64,000 nt of DNA from Chryseobacterium sp. 18061 (lineage in GTDB: Bacteria > Pseudomonadota > Gammaproteobacteria > Enterobacterales > Enterobacteriaceae): the NCBI GenBank assembly GCA_902706205.1, contig CACSKA010000010.1:165661-229660 (forward strand), written 5' to 3'. The translations under genes were made by a program, and so were the position numbers. A model generated the notes under the pieces. That model did not search any database, had not been told where the DNA came from, and worked only from the letters and a program-made list of their open reading frames with translations. Positions within the stretch are counted from its first letter, which is position 1, and each line of letters opens with the position of its first letter. Of this stretch, positions 24,870 through 33,232 are shown piece by piece.

Positions 24870-26027
24870 ATGGCTGGCTGGCATCTTGATACCAAAATGG
24901 CGCAGGATATCGTGGCGCGCACCATGCGCATCATTGACACCAATATCAACGTCATGGATGCGCGCGGGCGGATTATCGGCAGCGGTGACCGGGAGCGTAT
25001 TGGAGAATTGCACGAAGGCGCGCTGCTGGTTCTTTCTCAGGGCCGGGTGGTGGATATCGACGATGCGGTTGCGCGTCATTTGCACGGAGTACGCCAGGGA
25101 ATAAACCTGCCGCTGCGGCTGGAAGGGGAAATTGTTGGCGTGATTGGCCTGACCGGCGAGCCTGCACTGCTACGCAAATACGGTGAGCTGGTGTGCATGA
25201 CCGCCGAAATGATGCTGGAGCAGTCGCGGCTGATGCATTTGCTGGCACAGGATACCCGTCTGCGTGAAGAGTTGGTGATGAACCTGATTCAGGCGGAAGA
25301 GCACACGCCTGCACTCACCGAATGGGCACAGCGATTGGGCATCGATTTGAATCAGCCGCGCGTGGTGGCGGTAGTAGAAGTCGACAGCGGACAGCTCGGT
25401 GTCGACAGCGCGATGGCTGAGCTACAACAGCTGCAAACCGCGCTGACCGTGCCGGAACGCAATAATCTGGTGGGGATAGTGTCTCTGACAGAAATGGTGG
25501 TGTTGAAGCCTGCTCTGAACACGTTTGGCCGCTGGGATGCTGAAGATCACCGTAAACGGGTTGAGCAGCTGATTGCGCGTATGAAGGAGAATGGCCAGCT
25601 ACGTTTTCGCGTGGCGCTGGGTAACTATTTCACCGGGCCGGGTAGCATTGCGCGATCGTACCGTACCGCGCGTACCACGATGATGGTTGGCAAGCAGCGT
25701 ATGCCGGAAAGCCGCAGCTACTTCTATCAGGATTTAATGCTGCCGGTGCTACTCGACAGCCTGCGCGGGGGCTGGCAGGCCAATGAACTGGCGCGCCCGC
25801 TGGCGAAGCTCAAAGCGATGGATAACAACGGACTGCTGCGTCGAACGCTGACGGCATGGTTTCGGCATAACGTGCAGCAGTTGGCGACGTCAAAGGCGCT
25901 GTTTATTCATCGTAATACGCTGGAGTATCGGCTGAACCGTATTTCGGAACTGACCGGCCTCGATTTGGGTAATTTTGACGACAGGCTGCTGCTGTATGTG
26001 GCGTTACAGCTGGATGAGCAGAGGTGA
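24870..26027 (+). CDS. cdaR: CdaR, carbohydrate diacid transcriptional activator
   Basis: CdaR activates genes for glucarate, galactarate and glycerate use in E. coli. The 385 residues hold an N-terminal diacid-sensing domain (about 1-135), a GGDEF-like middle region and a C-terminal PucR-type helix-turn-helix visible as FIHRNTLEYRLNRISELTG. The ATG at 24870 follows a strong GGAGGGG ribosome binding site and gives the exact E. coli length. Target genes are not in this window. Confidence 0.95.
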   Translation: MAGWHLDTKMAQDIVARTMRIIDTNINVMDARGRIIGSGDRERIGELHEGALLVLSQGRVVDIDDAVARHLHGVRQGINLPLRLEGEIVGVIGLTGEPALLRKYGELVCMTAEMMLEQSRLMHLLAQDTRLREELVMNLIQAEEHTPALTEWAQRLGIDLNQPRVVAVVEVDSGQLGVDSAMAELQQLQTALTVPERNNLVGIVSLTEMVVLKPALNTFGRWDAEDHRKRVEQLIARMKENGQLRFRVALGNYFTGPGSIARSYRTARTTMMVGKQRMPESRSYFYQDLMLPVLLDSLRGGWQANELARPLAKLKAMDNNGLLRRTLTAWFRHNVQQLATSKALFIHRNTLEYRLNRISELTGLDLGNFDDRLLLYVALQLDEQR

Positions 26028-26036
26028 GAAGGCATA

Positions 26037-26067
26037 GCAGGCACGGCAAGCAAAGCGCCGTCGGGCA
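26037..26067. repeat. Single REP-like sequence after cdaR
   Basis: GCAGGCACGGCAAGC...GCGCCGTCGGGC resembles one half of a REP, with imperfect GCAGGC/GCGCCG stem sequence. It sits between the convergent cdaR and yaeH genes. Confidence 0.5.
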
Positions 26068-26087
26068 AAATGTTCGGATCCACCATT

Positions 26088-26114
26088 AAAAAAGGCAACA
26101 CCAGGTTGCCTTTT
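26088..26114. terminator. Bidirectional terminator between cdaR and yaeH
   Basis: AAAAAGGCAAC-ACCAG-GTTGCCTTTT is a symmetric stem with A and T runs, five bases downstream of the yaeH stop on the minus strand. Confidence 0.85.
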
Positions 26115-26119
26115 GGCGT

Positions 26120-26509
26120 TTATTTTCCGCGGGTTAACTTCTCGAGATCGGATTCGATTTCGCTGATCTTATTGGCAACCACGCTTTCGAGATGGTGCAG
26201 GTCGTCGAGGATCTTACGCTTCAGATCCACTTCGGTGCGATCGCGTTTGCAAATCTGATCCAGTTCGTCGATCACATATCGCAGGTTCGGGCTGATTTCC
26301 TGCACTTCTTTGTAACCCTGACCTACACCGTCGGCCACTACCGTTTTGCGCTGACGCGGGTATTTGAACTTCACGCTTTTCGCGAAAAACTCGCCTTTAT
26401 CCTTTTGAAAATAGATTTTCAGGATATCGTTGTTGGCTTCCTGCCGGAGGCTGTAACGATCGATTTCATCAGGATTGGTAATGCCCAAACTTTTCAGATT
26501 GTCGTACAT
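26120..26509 (-). CDS. yaeH: YaeH family protein (UPF0325), function unknown
   Basis: A conserved 129-residue soluble protein with no assigned function. It is charged, predicted mostly helical, and ends in a heptad-like stretch (LHHLESVVANKISEIESDLEKL) that could form a coiled coil. The start MYDNLKSLGI matches the family N-terminus; an upstream ATG 22 codons earlier has no similarity. Strong conservation with E. coli (128 aa) indicates a real gene under selection. The E. coli neighbour yaeI is absent here, so yaeH lies next to dapD. Confidence 0.92.
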   Translation of the reverse strand: MYDNLKSLGITNPDEIDRYSLRQEANNDILKIYFQKDKGEFFAKSVKFKYPRQRKTVVADGVGQGYKEVQEISPNLRYVIDELDQICKRDRTEVDLKRKILDDLHHLESVVANKISEIESDLEKLTRGK

Positions 26510-26582
26510 AGCGGTATCCCTTGGGTTAAACATAACCTTTGAATAATTAACGAAAAAATTATTTTCCGCCAGCACCAGGTAT

Positions 26583-26611
26583 AAAAAAAGCGGGGTTGCC
26601 CCCGCTTTTTT
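26583..26611 (-). terminator. Terminator after dapD
   Basis: Minus strand AAAAAAGCGGGGG-CAA-CCCCGCTTTTTTT: an eight-base GC stem with flanking A/T runs, ten bases beyond the dapD stop. The symmetric tails mean it could also block plus-strand transcription. Confidence 0.88.
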
Positions 26612-26620
26612 CAGACTGAT

Positions 26621-27445
26621 TTAGTCGATGGTGCGCAGTAGTTCGTTAATGCCGACTTTGCCGCGGGTTTTCGCATCCACTTTCTTCACGATAACCGCGC
26701 AGTACAGGCTGTATTTGCCATCTTTTGACGGCAGGTTTCCGGAAACGACAACCGAGCCTGCAGGTACGCGACCGTAGAACACTTCACCGGTTTCCCTGTC
26801 GTAAATTTTGGTGCTTTGGCCGAGGTAAACACCCATCGAAATCACGGAACCTTCTTCAACGATAACGCCTTCTACGACTTCGGAACGTGCGCCGATGAAG
26901 CAGTTGTCTTCGATGATGGTTGGGTTAGCTTGCAGTGGCTCAAGCACGCCACCGATACCTACGCCGCCGGACAGGTGAACATTTTTACCGATCTGCGCAC
27001 AGGAACCCACAGTCGCCCAGGTATCAACCATGGAGCCTTCGTCGACGTAAGCGCCGATGTTGACGTACGATGGCATTAACACGGTGTTACGTGCAATGTA
27101 TGCGCCTTGGCGAACGGCTGCCGGTGGCACCACGCGGAAACCTTCTTTCTGGAAACGTGCTTCGTCGTAGTCTGCGAATTTCATCGGGACTTTATCGAAG
27201 TAGCGGCTTTCCGCTCCGTCGATAACCTGGTTATCGTTGATACGGAAAGAGAGCAGTACCGCTTTCTTCAGCCACTGATGCGTAACCCACTGGCCGTCAA
27301 TCTTTTCCGCTACGCGCAACGCGCCGGAATCCAGCAGGGAAATAACCTGGTTAACCGCTTCGCGGGTAACGGTATCTACATTCGCCGGAGTGATGTCGGC
27401 GCGGCGCTCAAAAGCGGACTCAATAACGTTCTGTAACTGCTGCAT
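26621..27445 (-). CDS. dapD: DapD, tetrahydrodipicolinate N-succinyltransferase
   Basis: DapD transfers succinyl from succinyl-CoA to tetrahydrodipicolinate in the lysine/diaminopimelate pathway. The 274 residues show an N-terminal helical domain and the left-handed beta-helix as hexapeptide repeats between about residues 105 and 240 (for example VLMPSYVNIGAYVDEG). The MQQLQN start gives the E. coli length; an upstream in-frame ATG is ignored. It lies 29 bp downstream of glnD, as in E. coli. Confidence 0.97.
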   Translation of the reverse strand: MQQLQNVIESAFERRADITPANVDTVTREAVNQVISLLDSGALRVAEKIDGQWVTHQWLKKAVLLSFRINDNQVIDGAESRYFDKVPMKFADYDEARFQKEGFRVVPPAAVRQGAYIARNTVLMPSYVNIGAYVDEGSMVDTWATVGSCAQIGKNVHLSGGVGIGGVLEPLQANPTIIEDNCFIGARSEVVEGVIVEEGSVISMGVYLGQSTKIYDRETGEVFYGRVPAGSVVVSGNLPSKDGKYSLYCAVIVKKVDAKTRGKVGINELLRTID

Positions 27446-27474
27446 TGTTAAACTCTTTCCATTAAAAAAACACA

Positions 27475-30138
27475 CTACCCTTTATCGTTTGGATTGAGGG
27501 CCGCTGTCAACCGCTGTTGTACTTCTTGCTGAAGCACATTATTAAGAGCACGCCGGTCGGCTGTCGCAATTATAAATAAATCTTCTACTCGTTCACCAAT
27601 TGTCGTAATTCTCGCCCCGTGGAGCGAGATGCCGAGGTCCGCGAAGACCTGGCCAACGCATGCCAGTAAGCCCGGCTGGTCGAGCGCGATCAGTTCGAGG
27701 AAAGATTTTCTGTCGGTATGCGTCGGCAGGAAATTGACTTCGGTATCGACGGTAAAGTGACGCAATTTTGCCGGTTGACGTCGTGGGGCAGGGGCCTGCC
27801 ACGAATACTGAGTGATGGCCTGTTCAAGTCCGTGACGAATGGCCTCATGCCTGTCGCCGGACAGTGGACTTCCGTCGGGTTCGAGCACGATAAAGGTGTC
27901 CATCGCCATCCCGTCGCGGGTGGTGAAAATCTGTGCGTCGTGCACGCTGAGATTACGCCGGTCCAGTTCAGCGCAAACGGCGGCGAACAGATATGGACGG
28001 TCCGGGCTCCAGATAAATATTTCCGTACCGCCGCGCGTCGCCTGCGGGCTCAGCAGGATCATCGGATCGTTCAGATCGTGTTGAAGCAGGTGACGGGCAT
28101 GCCACGCAAGCTGGTTTGGCGTGTGGCGAACAAAGTAGTTGGCCCGACAACGTGCCCAAATATGATGCAGCGCCTCTTCGTCGATATTGTCCATCCGCAG
28201 CAGGGCTAACGCCTGAAGCTGATGATGGCGCACACGTTCGCGCATGTCCGGCGTGTTCTGCATTCCACGGCGCAGCTGTTTTTCGGTGGCGAAATAGAGC
28301 TCACGCAATAGGCTCTGCTTCCAGCTATTCCACAGCGTTTCGTTGGTGGCGCAGATATCGGCGACGGTCAGGCAGACCAGATATCGCAGGCGGTTTTCGG
28401 TCTGCACTTCTTCGGCGAACTGTTTGATGACTTCCGGGTCCTGAATATCACGGCGTTGGGCGGTAACCGACATCAGCAGATGATGGCGTACCAGCCATGC
28501 AACAAGCTGTGTTTCGCGCGAATTCAGACCGTGCAGTTCTGCAAATTTGAGGATGTCCTGAGCGCCGAGCACCGAATGATCGCCGCCGCGGCCTTTGGCT
28601 ATATCGTGGAACAGAGCGGCAATCAGGATCAGTTCCGGATGATTAAGGCGTGGCCACAGTTCGACACAAAGCGGATGGCGTGAACGCGTTTCCTCTTTGG
28701 CGAAGCTTTCCAGTTTCAGCAGCACGCGAATGGTGTGCTCATCGACGGTATAGGCGTGGAACAGGTCAAACTGCATCTGGCCGACAATATGCGACCATTG
28801 CGGCATGTACGCCCATAGCACGCTGTGACGGTGCATTGGTAACAATCCGCGGCTGACGGCGCCCTGGTGACGTAACATGCTCAGAAACAGCTCGCGCGCT
28901 TCGGGGATGTAGCACAGCGGCTGTTGCAGATGACGGCGAGCATGGCGCAGATGCCGCAGCGTCGTCGAGTAAATACCTGTAATGCTGCTGTTGCGTACCA
29001 TGATGTGGAACATACGCAGAATCGCCTGTGGCTCGCGCATGAACAGGGTATCGTCGCGCAGGTCGATGAGCGTGCCGCGCAGCTGGAAATCGTCATCGAT
29101 CGGGCGCGGCTTTTCATCGGCGGTCAACGCAAGGATCGCTTCATCAAACAGCTGAAGCAGCATCTGGTTGAGCTCGCCTACCCGGCGGGTGACGCGATAG
29201 AAATCCTTCATCATTTGCTCAACCGGCTGATTGCCTTCGCCGCTGTAGTTGAGCCGTTGGGCCACGTTCAACTGGCGATCGAACAGCAGACGGTTGTCGT
29301 AGCGGTTAATTTCCAGATGAAGCGCAAAACGGATACGCCACAGCAGGAGTAAACACTCGTTCAGCTCGTTGCGTTCAGCTTCGGTCAGGAAGCCAAAGCC
29401 GACCATTTCATCCAACGAGGTCGCGCCGAAATGACGACGCGCCACCCATTGCAGGGTGTGGATATCACGCAGGCCGCCGGGGCTACTTTTGATATCGGGC
29501 TCGAGGTTGTAGCTGGTGCCGTGATAGCGCTGGTGGCGACCATTTTGTTCTTCGACTTTAGCGGCAAAGAACTTTTCCGATGGCCAGAAGCCTTCGCTAA
29601 AAATATGCTTTTGCAGTTCGAGAAAGAGGGTGACGTCGCCGATCAGTAGGCGTGATTCAATCAGGTTAGTGGCGACAGTGAGGTCAGAAAGCCCTTCCAG
29701 CAGGCACTCTTCGAGGGTGCGTACGCTGTGGCCGACTTCGAGTTTGAGATCCCACAGCAGAGTCAGCAGCTCGCCAATCTTTTGCGCCAGCTCGTCGGGC
29801 AGCCTTTTACGGCTGAGGATGAGCAAGTCGATATCAGAGAGCGGATGCAGTTCGCCGCGGCCATAACCACCGACGGCAACCAGCGCCGCGTCTTCTACCT
29901 CACCAAAACCGTAATGCAACCACAGACGCTGGAGCATCTGATCGATGTATTCTGTACGGGCGGTTATCAGTTGTTCGGCAGATGTGCCGCTGTCGAAGGC
30001 GTCACCCAGCCAGCGCTGGAACGCATCAAGACGCGCCTTGATGCTGGCGCAGTTCAGTTCCGCATCTGCCCAACTGACCGGGTTTTCCGGCTGGCCTGGC
30101 AGAAAAGGTAAGGTTGTGTCAGGTAAGGAATTGCTCAT
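27475..30138 (-). CDS. glnD: GlnD, PII uridylyltransferase/uridylyl-removing enzyme
   Basis: GlnD senses glutamine and uridylylates or deuridylylates PII proteins (GlnB, GlnK), setting nitrogen assimilation. The order is the nucleotidyltransferase (GGYGRGELHPLSDID, about residues 90-104), the HD hydrolase (ALFHDIAKGRGGDHS, about 510), and two C-terminal ACT domains that bind glutamine (IFIWSPDRPYLFAAVC and LIALDQPGLLACVG). An ATG at 30138 preceded by GGGTGG is preferred over an ATG four codons upstream that lacks a ribosome binding site; this gives 887 aa against 890 in E. coli. Several hairpins lie in its leader. Confidence 0.95.
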   Translation of the reverse strand: MSNSLPDTTLPFLPGQPENPVSWADAELNCASIKARLDAFQRWLGDAFDSGTSAEQLITARTEYIDQMLQRLWLHYGFGEVEDAALVAVGGYGRGELHPLSDIDLLILSRKRLPDELAQKIGELLTLLWDLKLEVGHSVRTLEECLLEGLSDLTVATNLIESRLLIGDVTLFLELQKHIFSEGFWPSEKFFAAKVEEQNGRHQRYHGTSYNLEPDIKSSPGGLRDIHTLQWVARRHFGATSLDEMVGFGFLTEAERNELNECLLLLWRIRFALHLEINRYDNRLLFDRQLNVAQRLNYSGEGNQPVEQMMKDFYRVTRRVGELNQMLLQLFDEAILALTADEKPRPIDDDFQLRGTLIDLRDDTLFMREPQAILRMFHIMVRNSSITGIYSTTLRHLRHARRHLQQPLCYIPEARELFLSMLRHQGAVSRGLLPMHRHSVLWAYMPQWSHIVGQMQFDLFHAYTVDEHTIRVLLKLESFAKEETRSRHPLCVELWPRLNHPELILIAALFHDIAKGRGGDHSVLGAQDILKFAELHGLNSRETQLVAWLVRHHLLMSVTAQRRDIQDPEVIKQFAEEVQTENRLRYLVCLTVADICATNETLWNSWKQSLLRELYFATEKQLRRGMQNTPDMRERVRHHQLQALALLRMDNIDEEALHHIWARCRANYFVRHTPNQLAWHARHLLQHDLNDPMILLSPQATRGGTEIFIWSPDRPYLFAAVCAELDRRNLSVHDAQIFTTRDGMAMDTFIVLEPDGSPLSGDRHEAIRHGLEQAITQYSWQAPAPRRQPAKLRHFTVDTEVNFLPTHTDRKSFLELIALDQPGLLACVGQVFADLGISLHGARITTIGERVEDLFIIATADRRALNNVLQQEVQQRLTAALNPNDKG

Positions 30139-30171
30139 CGCGCCACCCATAAGAAAAAACGATTACCCATA

Positions 30172-30240
30172 AAAAATCGCCGGGAGCGATTTTTAACGTC
30201 GCTTGCAGCGGCCCGAAGGAGGGCGGCAGGACGCCCGTCA
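30172..30240 (-). other. Three tandem hairpins in the map-glnD gap
   Basis: Read on the minus strand, the first stem is GGGCG/CGCCC, the second is CGCT-GCA-AGCG, and the third is AAAAATCGC-TCCCG-GCGATTTTT followed by another T. The third ends about 35 bases before the glnD start and resembles a weak terminator or attenuator. Function is inferred only from structure. Confidence 0.5.
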
Positions 30241-30241
30241 T

Positions 30242-30268
30242 AAAAAAACCGGCTTGCGCCGGCTTCTT
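30242..30268 (-). terminator. Terminator after map
   Basis: Minus strand AAGAAGCCGGC-GCAA-GCCGGTTTTTTT: a six-to-seven-base GC stem and long U tract right after the map stop, separating map from glnD. Confidence 0.85.
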
Positions 30269-30269
30269 G

Positions 30270-31064
30270 TTATTCGTTGTGCGAGATTATCGCCGGGATA
30301 GTGTCATCCTTGCGTAACGTCATTATTTCGCAGCCGTTGTCTGTTACCACAATAGTATGCTCGTACTGTGCAGACAAGCTCCGGTCTTTGGTTTTCACCG
30401 TCCAGCCGTCTTTCATGGTGCGGATACGGTAATCGCCAGAGTTGACCATCGGCTCGATGGTGAACGTCATCCCGGCCTGAAGTACTACGCCGCCGTCATC
30501 TGCATCATAGTGCAGAACCTGCGGTTCTTCATGGAACACGCGGCCAATGCCGTGTCCGCAATACTCACGCACGACGGAGAAACCTTCCGCTTCGGCAAAC
30601 TTCTGAATTGCTGCACCCAGCGTGCGAAGACGGATGCCCGGCTTCACCATACGCAGGGCGAGGTACAGGCTTTCCTGAGTCACACGGCACAGACGTTCGC
30701 CGAGGATGGTGGGTTTGCCAACGATGAACATTTTGGAGGTGTCGCCGTGGTATTCGTCTTTAATGACGGTCACGTCGATGTTAACGATATCGCCATCTTT
30801 CAGCAGCTTTTCGTCATCCGGAATACCGTGGCACACCACTTCATTAATAGAGATGCACACGGATTTCGGGAAGCCGTGATAGCCCAGGCAGGCGGATACC
30901 GCATGTTGAGTATTAACAATGTAATCGTCACAGATACGATCCAGCTCGCCGGTGCTGACACCGGGCTTGATGTACGGTTCGATCATTTCCAGCACTTCGG
31001 CAGCCAGACGGCCCGCCACGCGCATTTTTTCAATTTCTTCTGGAGTCTTAATAGAGATAGCCAT
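30270..31064 (-). CDS. map: Map, methionine aminopeptidase type I
   Basis: Map removes the initiator methionine from nascent proteins with small second residues; it is essential. The 264 residues carry the metal and catalytic ligands H79, D97, D108, H171 (in GHGIGRVFHEEP), E204 and E235. The ATG for MAISIKTPEE gives the E. coli length. It is divergent from rpsB, with a 320-bp intergenic region that contains the rpsB promoter and leader. Confidence 0.97.
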   Translation of the reverse strand: MAISIKTPEEIEKMRVAGRLAAEVLEMIEPYIKPGVSTGELDRICDDYIVNTQHAVSACLGYHGFPKSVCISINEVVCHGIPDDEKLLKDGDIVNIDVTVIKDEYHGDTSKMFIVGKPTILGERLCRVTQESLYLALRMVKPGIRLRTLGAAIQKFAEAEGFSVVREYCGHGIGRVFHEEPQVLHYDADDGGVVLQAGMTFTIEPMVNSGDYRIRTMKDGWTVKTKDRSLSAQYEHTIVVTDNGCEIMTLRKDDTIPAIISHNE

Positions 31065-31183
31065 GAATTCTGTCCATCGAGGCCGATTTCTCGGCAATAC
31101 TAGTGTAAGTGCTGACAATGGTAACAGCCGCCGCTATCGACTGCCAAATTGAGAATCATTACAGCGCTTCGCACCAACATTTA

Positions 31184-31213
31184 TTGGTTTCCACTCGCAA
31201 TTTATGGTATAAA
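31184..31213 (+). promoter_or_regulatory. Promoter of the rpsB-tsf operon
   Basis: TTGGTT and an extended -10 TGGTATAAA are spaced by 18 bp, followed by a GC-rich GCGCGCC discriminator typical of stringently controlled ribosomal promoters. The E. coli rpsB promoter has the same ATTTATGGTATAA arrangement. Confidence 0.75.
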
Positions 31214-31219
31214 GCGCGC

Positions 31220-31384
31220 CGAACTTCCATTCCATTTGATATACACAGAAATGGTCTGGCAGCGACAAATCTCACATTGTGTAATAACACACACGTATCG
31301 GCACATACGCCGGGGTGCCCTTCGGGGTCGGTCGTATGGGATACGTGGAGGCATAACCCCAACTTTTATATAGAGGTTTTAAAC
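31220..31384 (+). promoter_or_regulatory. rpsB leader (S2 autoregulatory element; overlaps the E. coli t44/tff RNA region)
   Basis: This untranslated leader contains the conserved GGGGTGCCCTTCGGGGTCGG hairpin and GGGATACGTGGAGGCATAACCCC segment that close into a pseudoknot-like domain just before the rpsB ribosome binding site. In E. coli this is where S2 represses its own translation, and a stable short transcript (t44/tff) has been detected here. The TSS is estimated from the promoter. Confidence 0.8.
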
Positions 31385-32110
31385 ATGGCAACTGTTTCCA
31401 TGCGCGACATGCTCAAGGCTGGTGTACACTTCGGTCACCAGACCCGTTACTGGAACCCGAAAATGAAGCCTTTCATCTTCGGCGCGCGTAACAAAGTTCA
31501 CATCATCAACCTTGAGAAAACTGTACCAATGTTCAACGAAGCTCTGGCTGAACTGAACAAGATCTCCTCTCGCAAAGGTAAGATCCTGATCGTTGGTACC
31601 AAGCGCGCAGCAAGCGAAGCGGTAAAAGAATCTGCTCTGAACTGCGACCAGTTCTTCGTGAACCATCGTTGGTTGGGCGGTATGCTGACTAACTGGAAAA
31701 CCGTTCGTCAGTCTATCAAGCGTCTGAAAGACCTGGAAACTCAGTCTCAGGACGGCACTTTCGACAAGCTGACCAAGAAAGAAGCGCTGATGCGTACTCG
31801 TGAACTGGGCAAGCTGGAAAATAGCCTGGGCGGTATCAAAGACATGGGCGGCCTGCCGGACGCACTGTTTGTTATTGATGCTGACCACGAGCACATCGCT
31901 ATCAAAGAAGCAAACAACCTGGGTATCCCAGTATTTGCTATCGTTGATACCAACTCTGATCCAGATGGCGTTGATTTCGTTATCCCGGGTAACGATGATG
32001 CAATCCGCGCAGTTAACCTGTATCTGAATGCCGTTGCTCAGACCGTACGTGAAGGCCGTTCTCAGGATCTGGCTTCTCAGGCGGAAGAAAGCTTCGTAGA
32101 AGCTGAATAA
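31385..32110 (+). CDS. rpsB: RpsB, 30S ribosomal protein S2
   Basis: S2 bridges the 30S head and body and is needed, with S1, for initiation. The 241 residues match E. coli in length with only scattered substitutions; the central coiled-coil protrusion region (LTKKEALMRTRELGKLENSLGG) is present. The start is the ATG after AGAGGTTTTAAAC. In-frame upstream codons through the leader are noncoding. Co-transcribed with tsf after a partial terminator. Confidence 0.98.
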   Translation: MATVSMRDMLKAGVHFGHQTRYWNPKMKPFIFGARNKVHIINLEKTVPMFNEALAELNKISSRKGKILIVGTKRAASEAVKESALNCDQFFVNHRWLGGMLTNWKTVRQSIKRLKDLETQSQDGTFDKLTKKEALMRTRELGKLENSLGGIKDMGGLPDALFVIDADHEHIAIKEANNLGIPVFAIVDTNSDPDGVDFVIPGNDDAIRAVNLYLNAVAQTVREGRSQDLASQAEESFVEAE

Positions 32111-32145
32111 TAAGGTTTAAGCCCTTATTAGTACCGAGTATGGAT

Positions 32146-32172
32146 AGGGGCCCTCTTAAGCGGCCCCTTTTT
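32146..32172 (+). terminator. Partial terminator between rpsB and tsf
   Basis: AGGGGCC...GGCCCCTTTTT forms a GC-rich stem with a T run, 36 bases after the rpsB stop. Since tsf follows in the same operon, it probably attenuates rather than ends transcription. Confidence 0.7.
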
Positions 32173-32230
32173 CACTTTTATAACCGTTTGGCCCTTCGCC
32201 GGGCGGTTTCAATTCCCCGAGGATTTTAGA

Positions 32231-33082
32231 ATGGCTGAAATTACCGCCTCCCTGGTTAAAGAACTGCGTGAACGTACTGGCGCAGGCATGATGGATTGCA
32301 AAAAAGCCCTGACTGAAGCTAATGGCGACATCGAGCTGGCAATCGAAAACATGCGTAAATCTGGTGCTATCAAAGCAGCGAAAAAAGCAGGCAACGTTGC
32401 TGCTGACGGCGTGATCATCACTAAGATCAATGGCAACTACGGTATCATTCTGGAAGTTAACTGCCAGACTGACTTCGTTGCTAAAGATGGTGGTTTCCAG
32501 GCTTTCGCAAACAAAGTTCTGGATGCAGCCGTTGCTGGCAAAATCACTGACGTTGACGTTCTGAAAGCACAGTTCGAAGAAGAACGTGTTGCTCTGGTTG
32601 CTAAAATCGGTGAGAACATCAACATCCGTCGCGTCTCTTCTCTGGAAGGCGAAGTGCTGGGTAGCTACCTGCACGGTGCACGTATCGGTGTTCTGGTTTC
32701 TGCTAAAGGCGCTAGCGAAGAACTGGTTAAGCAGGTTGCAATGCACATTGCAGCAAGCAAGCCAGAATTCGTTAATCCAGAAGACGTGTCTGCTGACGTG
32801 GTAGAAAAAGAATACCAGGTACAGTTGGATATCGCGATGCAGTCTGGTAAGCCAAAAGAAATCGCAGAGAAAATGGTTGAAGGCCGCATGAAGAAATTCA
32901 CCGGTGAAGTTTCTCTGACTGGACAGCCTTTCGTAATGGAACCAAGTAAGACCGTGGGTCAGTTCCTGAAAGAGAACAACGCGACCGTGACTAACTTCAT
33001 CCGCTTTGAAGTGGGCGAAGGTATCCAGAAAGTTGAGACTGACTTCGCAGCAGAAGTTGCTGCAATGTCCAAGCAGTCTTAA
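32231..33082 (+). CDS. tsf: Tsf, elongation factor Ts
   Basis: EF-Ts exchanges GDP for GTP on EF-Tu. The 283 residues (E. coli length) start with a UBA-like N-terminal domain and contain the TDFVA motif (near residue 80) whose D and F contact the EF-Tu nucleotide site. It follows rpsB in a two-gene operon and ends at a terminator. Confidence 0.98.
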   Translation: MAEITASLVKELRERTGAGMMDCKKALTEANGDIELAIENMRKSGAIKAAKKAGNVAADGVIITKINGNYGIILEVNCQTDFVAKDGGFQAFANKVLDAAVAGKITDVDVLKAQFEEERVALVAKIGENINIRRVSSLEGEVLGSYLHGARIGVLVSAKGASEELVKQVAMHIAASKPEFVNPEDVSADVVEKEYQVQLDIAMQSGKPKEIAEKMVEGRMKKFTGEVSLTGQPFVMEPSKTVGQFLKENNATVTNFIRFEVGEGIQKVETDFAAEVAAMSKQS

Positions 33083-33092
33083 TTATCGATAA

Positions 33093-33119
33093 GGAGCCGC
33101 CTGAGGGCGGCTTCTTTTT
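33093..33119 (+). terminator. Terminator after tsf
   Basis: GAGCCGCC-TGAG-GGCGGCTTC followed by TTTTT, ten bases after the tsf stop; this separates rpsB-tsf from pyrH. Confidence 0.9.
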
Positions 33120-33232
33120 GAGCTCCATTAAGTAAAAATTAGTCAGGCTCCTATAGGCTTGCACTGATGCGCGACATATCCTTGTCGTCAGAATTTACCC
33201 CTTTCAAACGTTGACAGTCCCAGGAAAGAAAT

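Noticed and set aside
31109..31384. An in-frame extension of S2 upstream of its ATG
   Set aside because: This region is the structured rpsB leader and promoter; S2 length and start match E. coli exactly at 31385.
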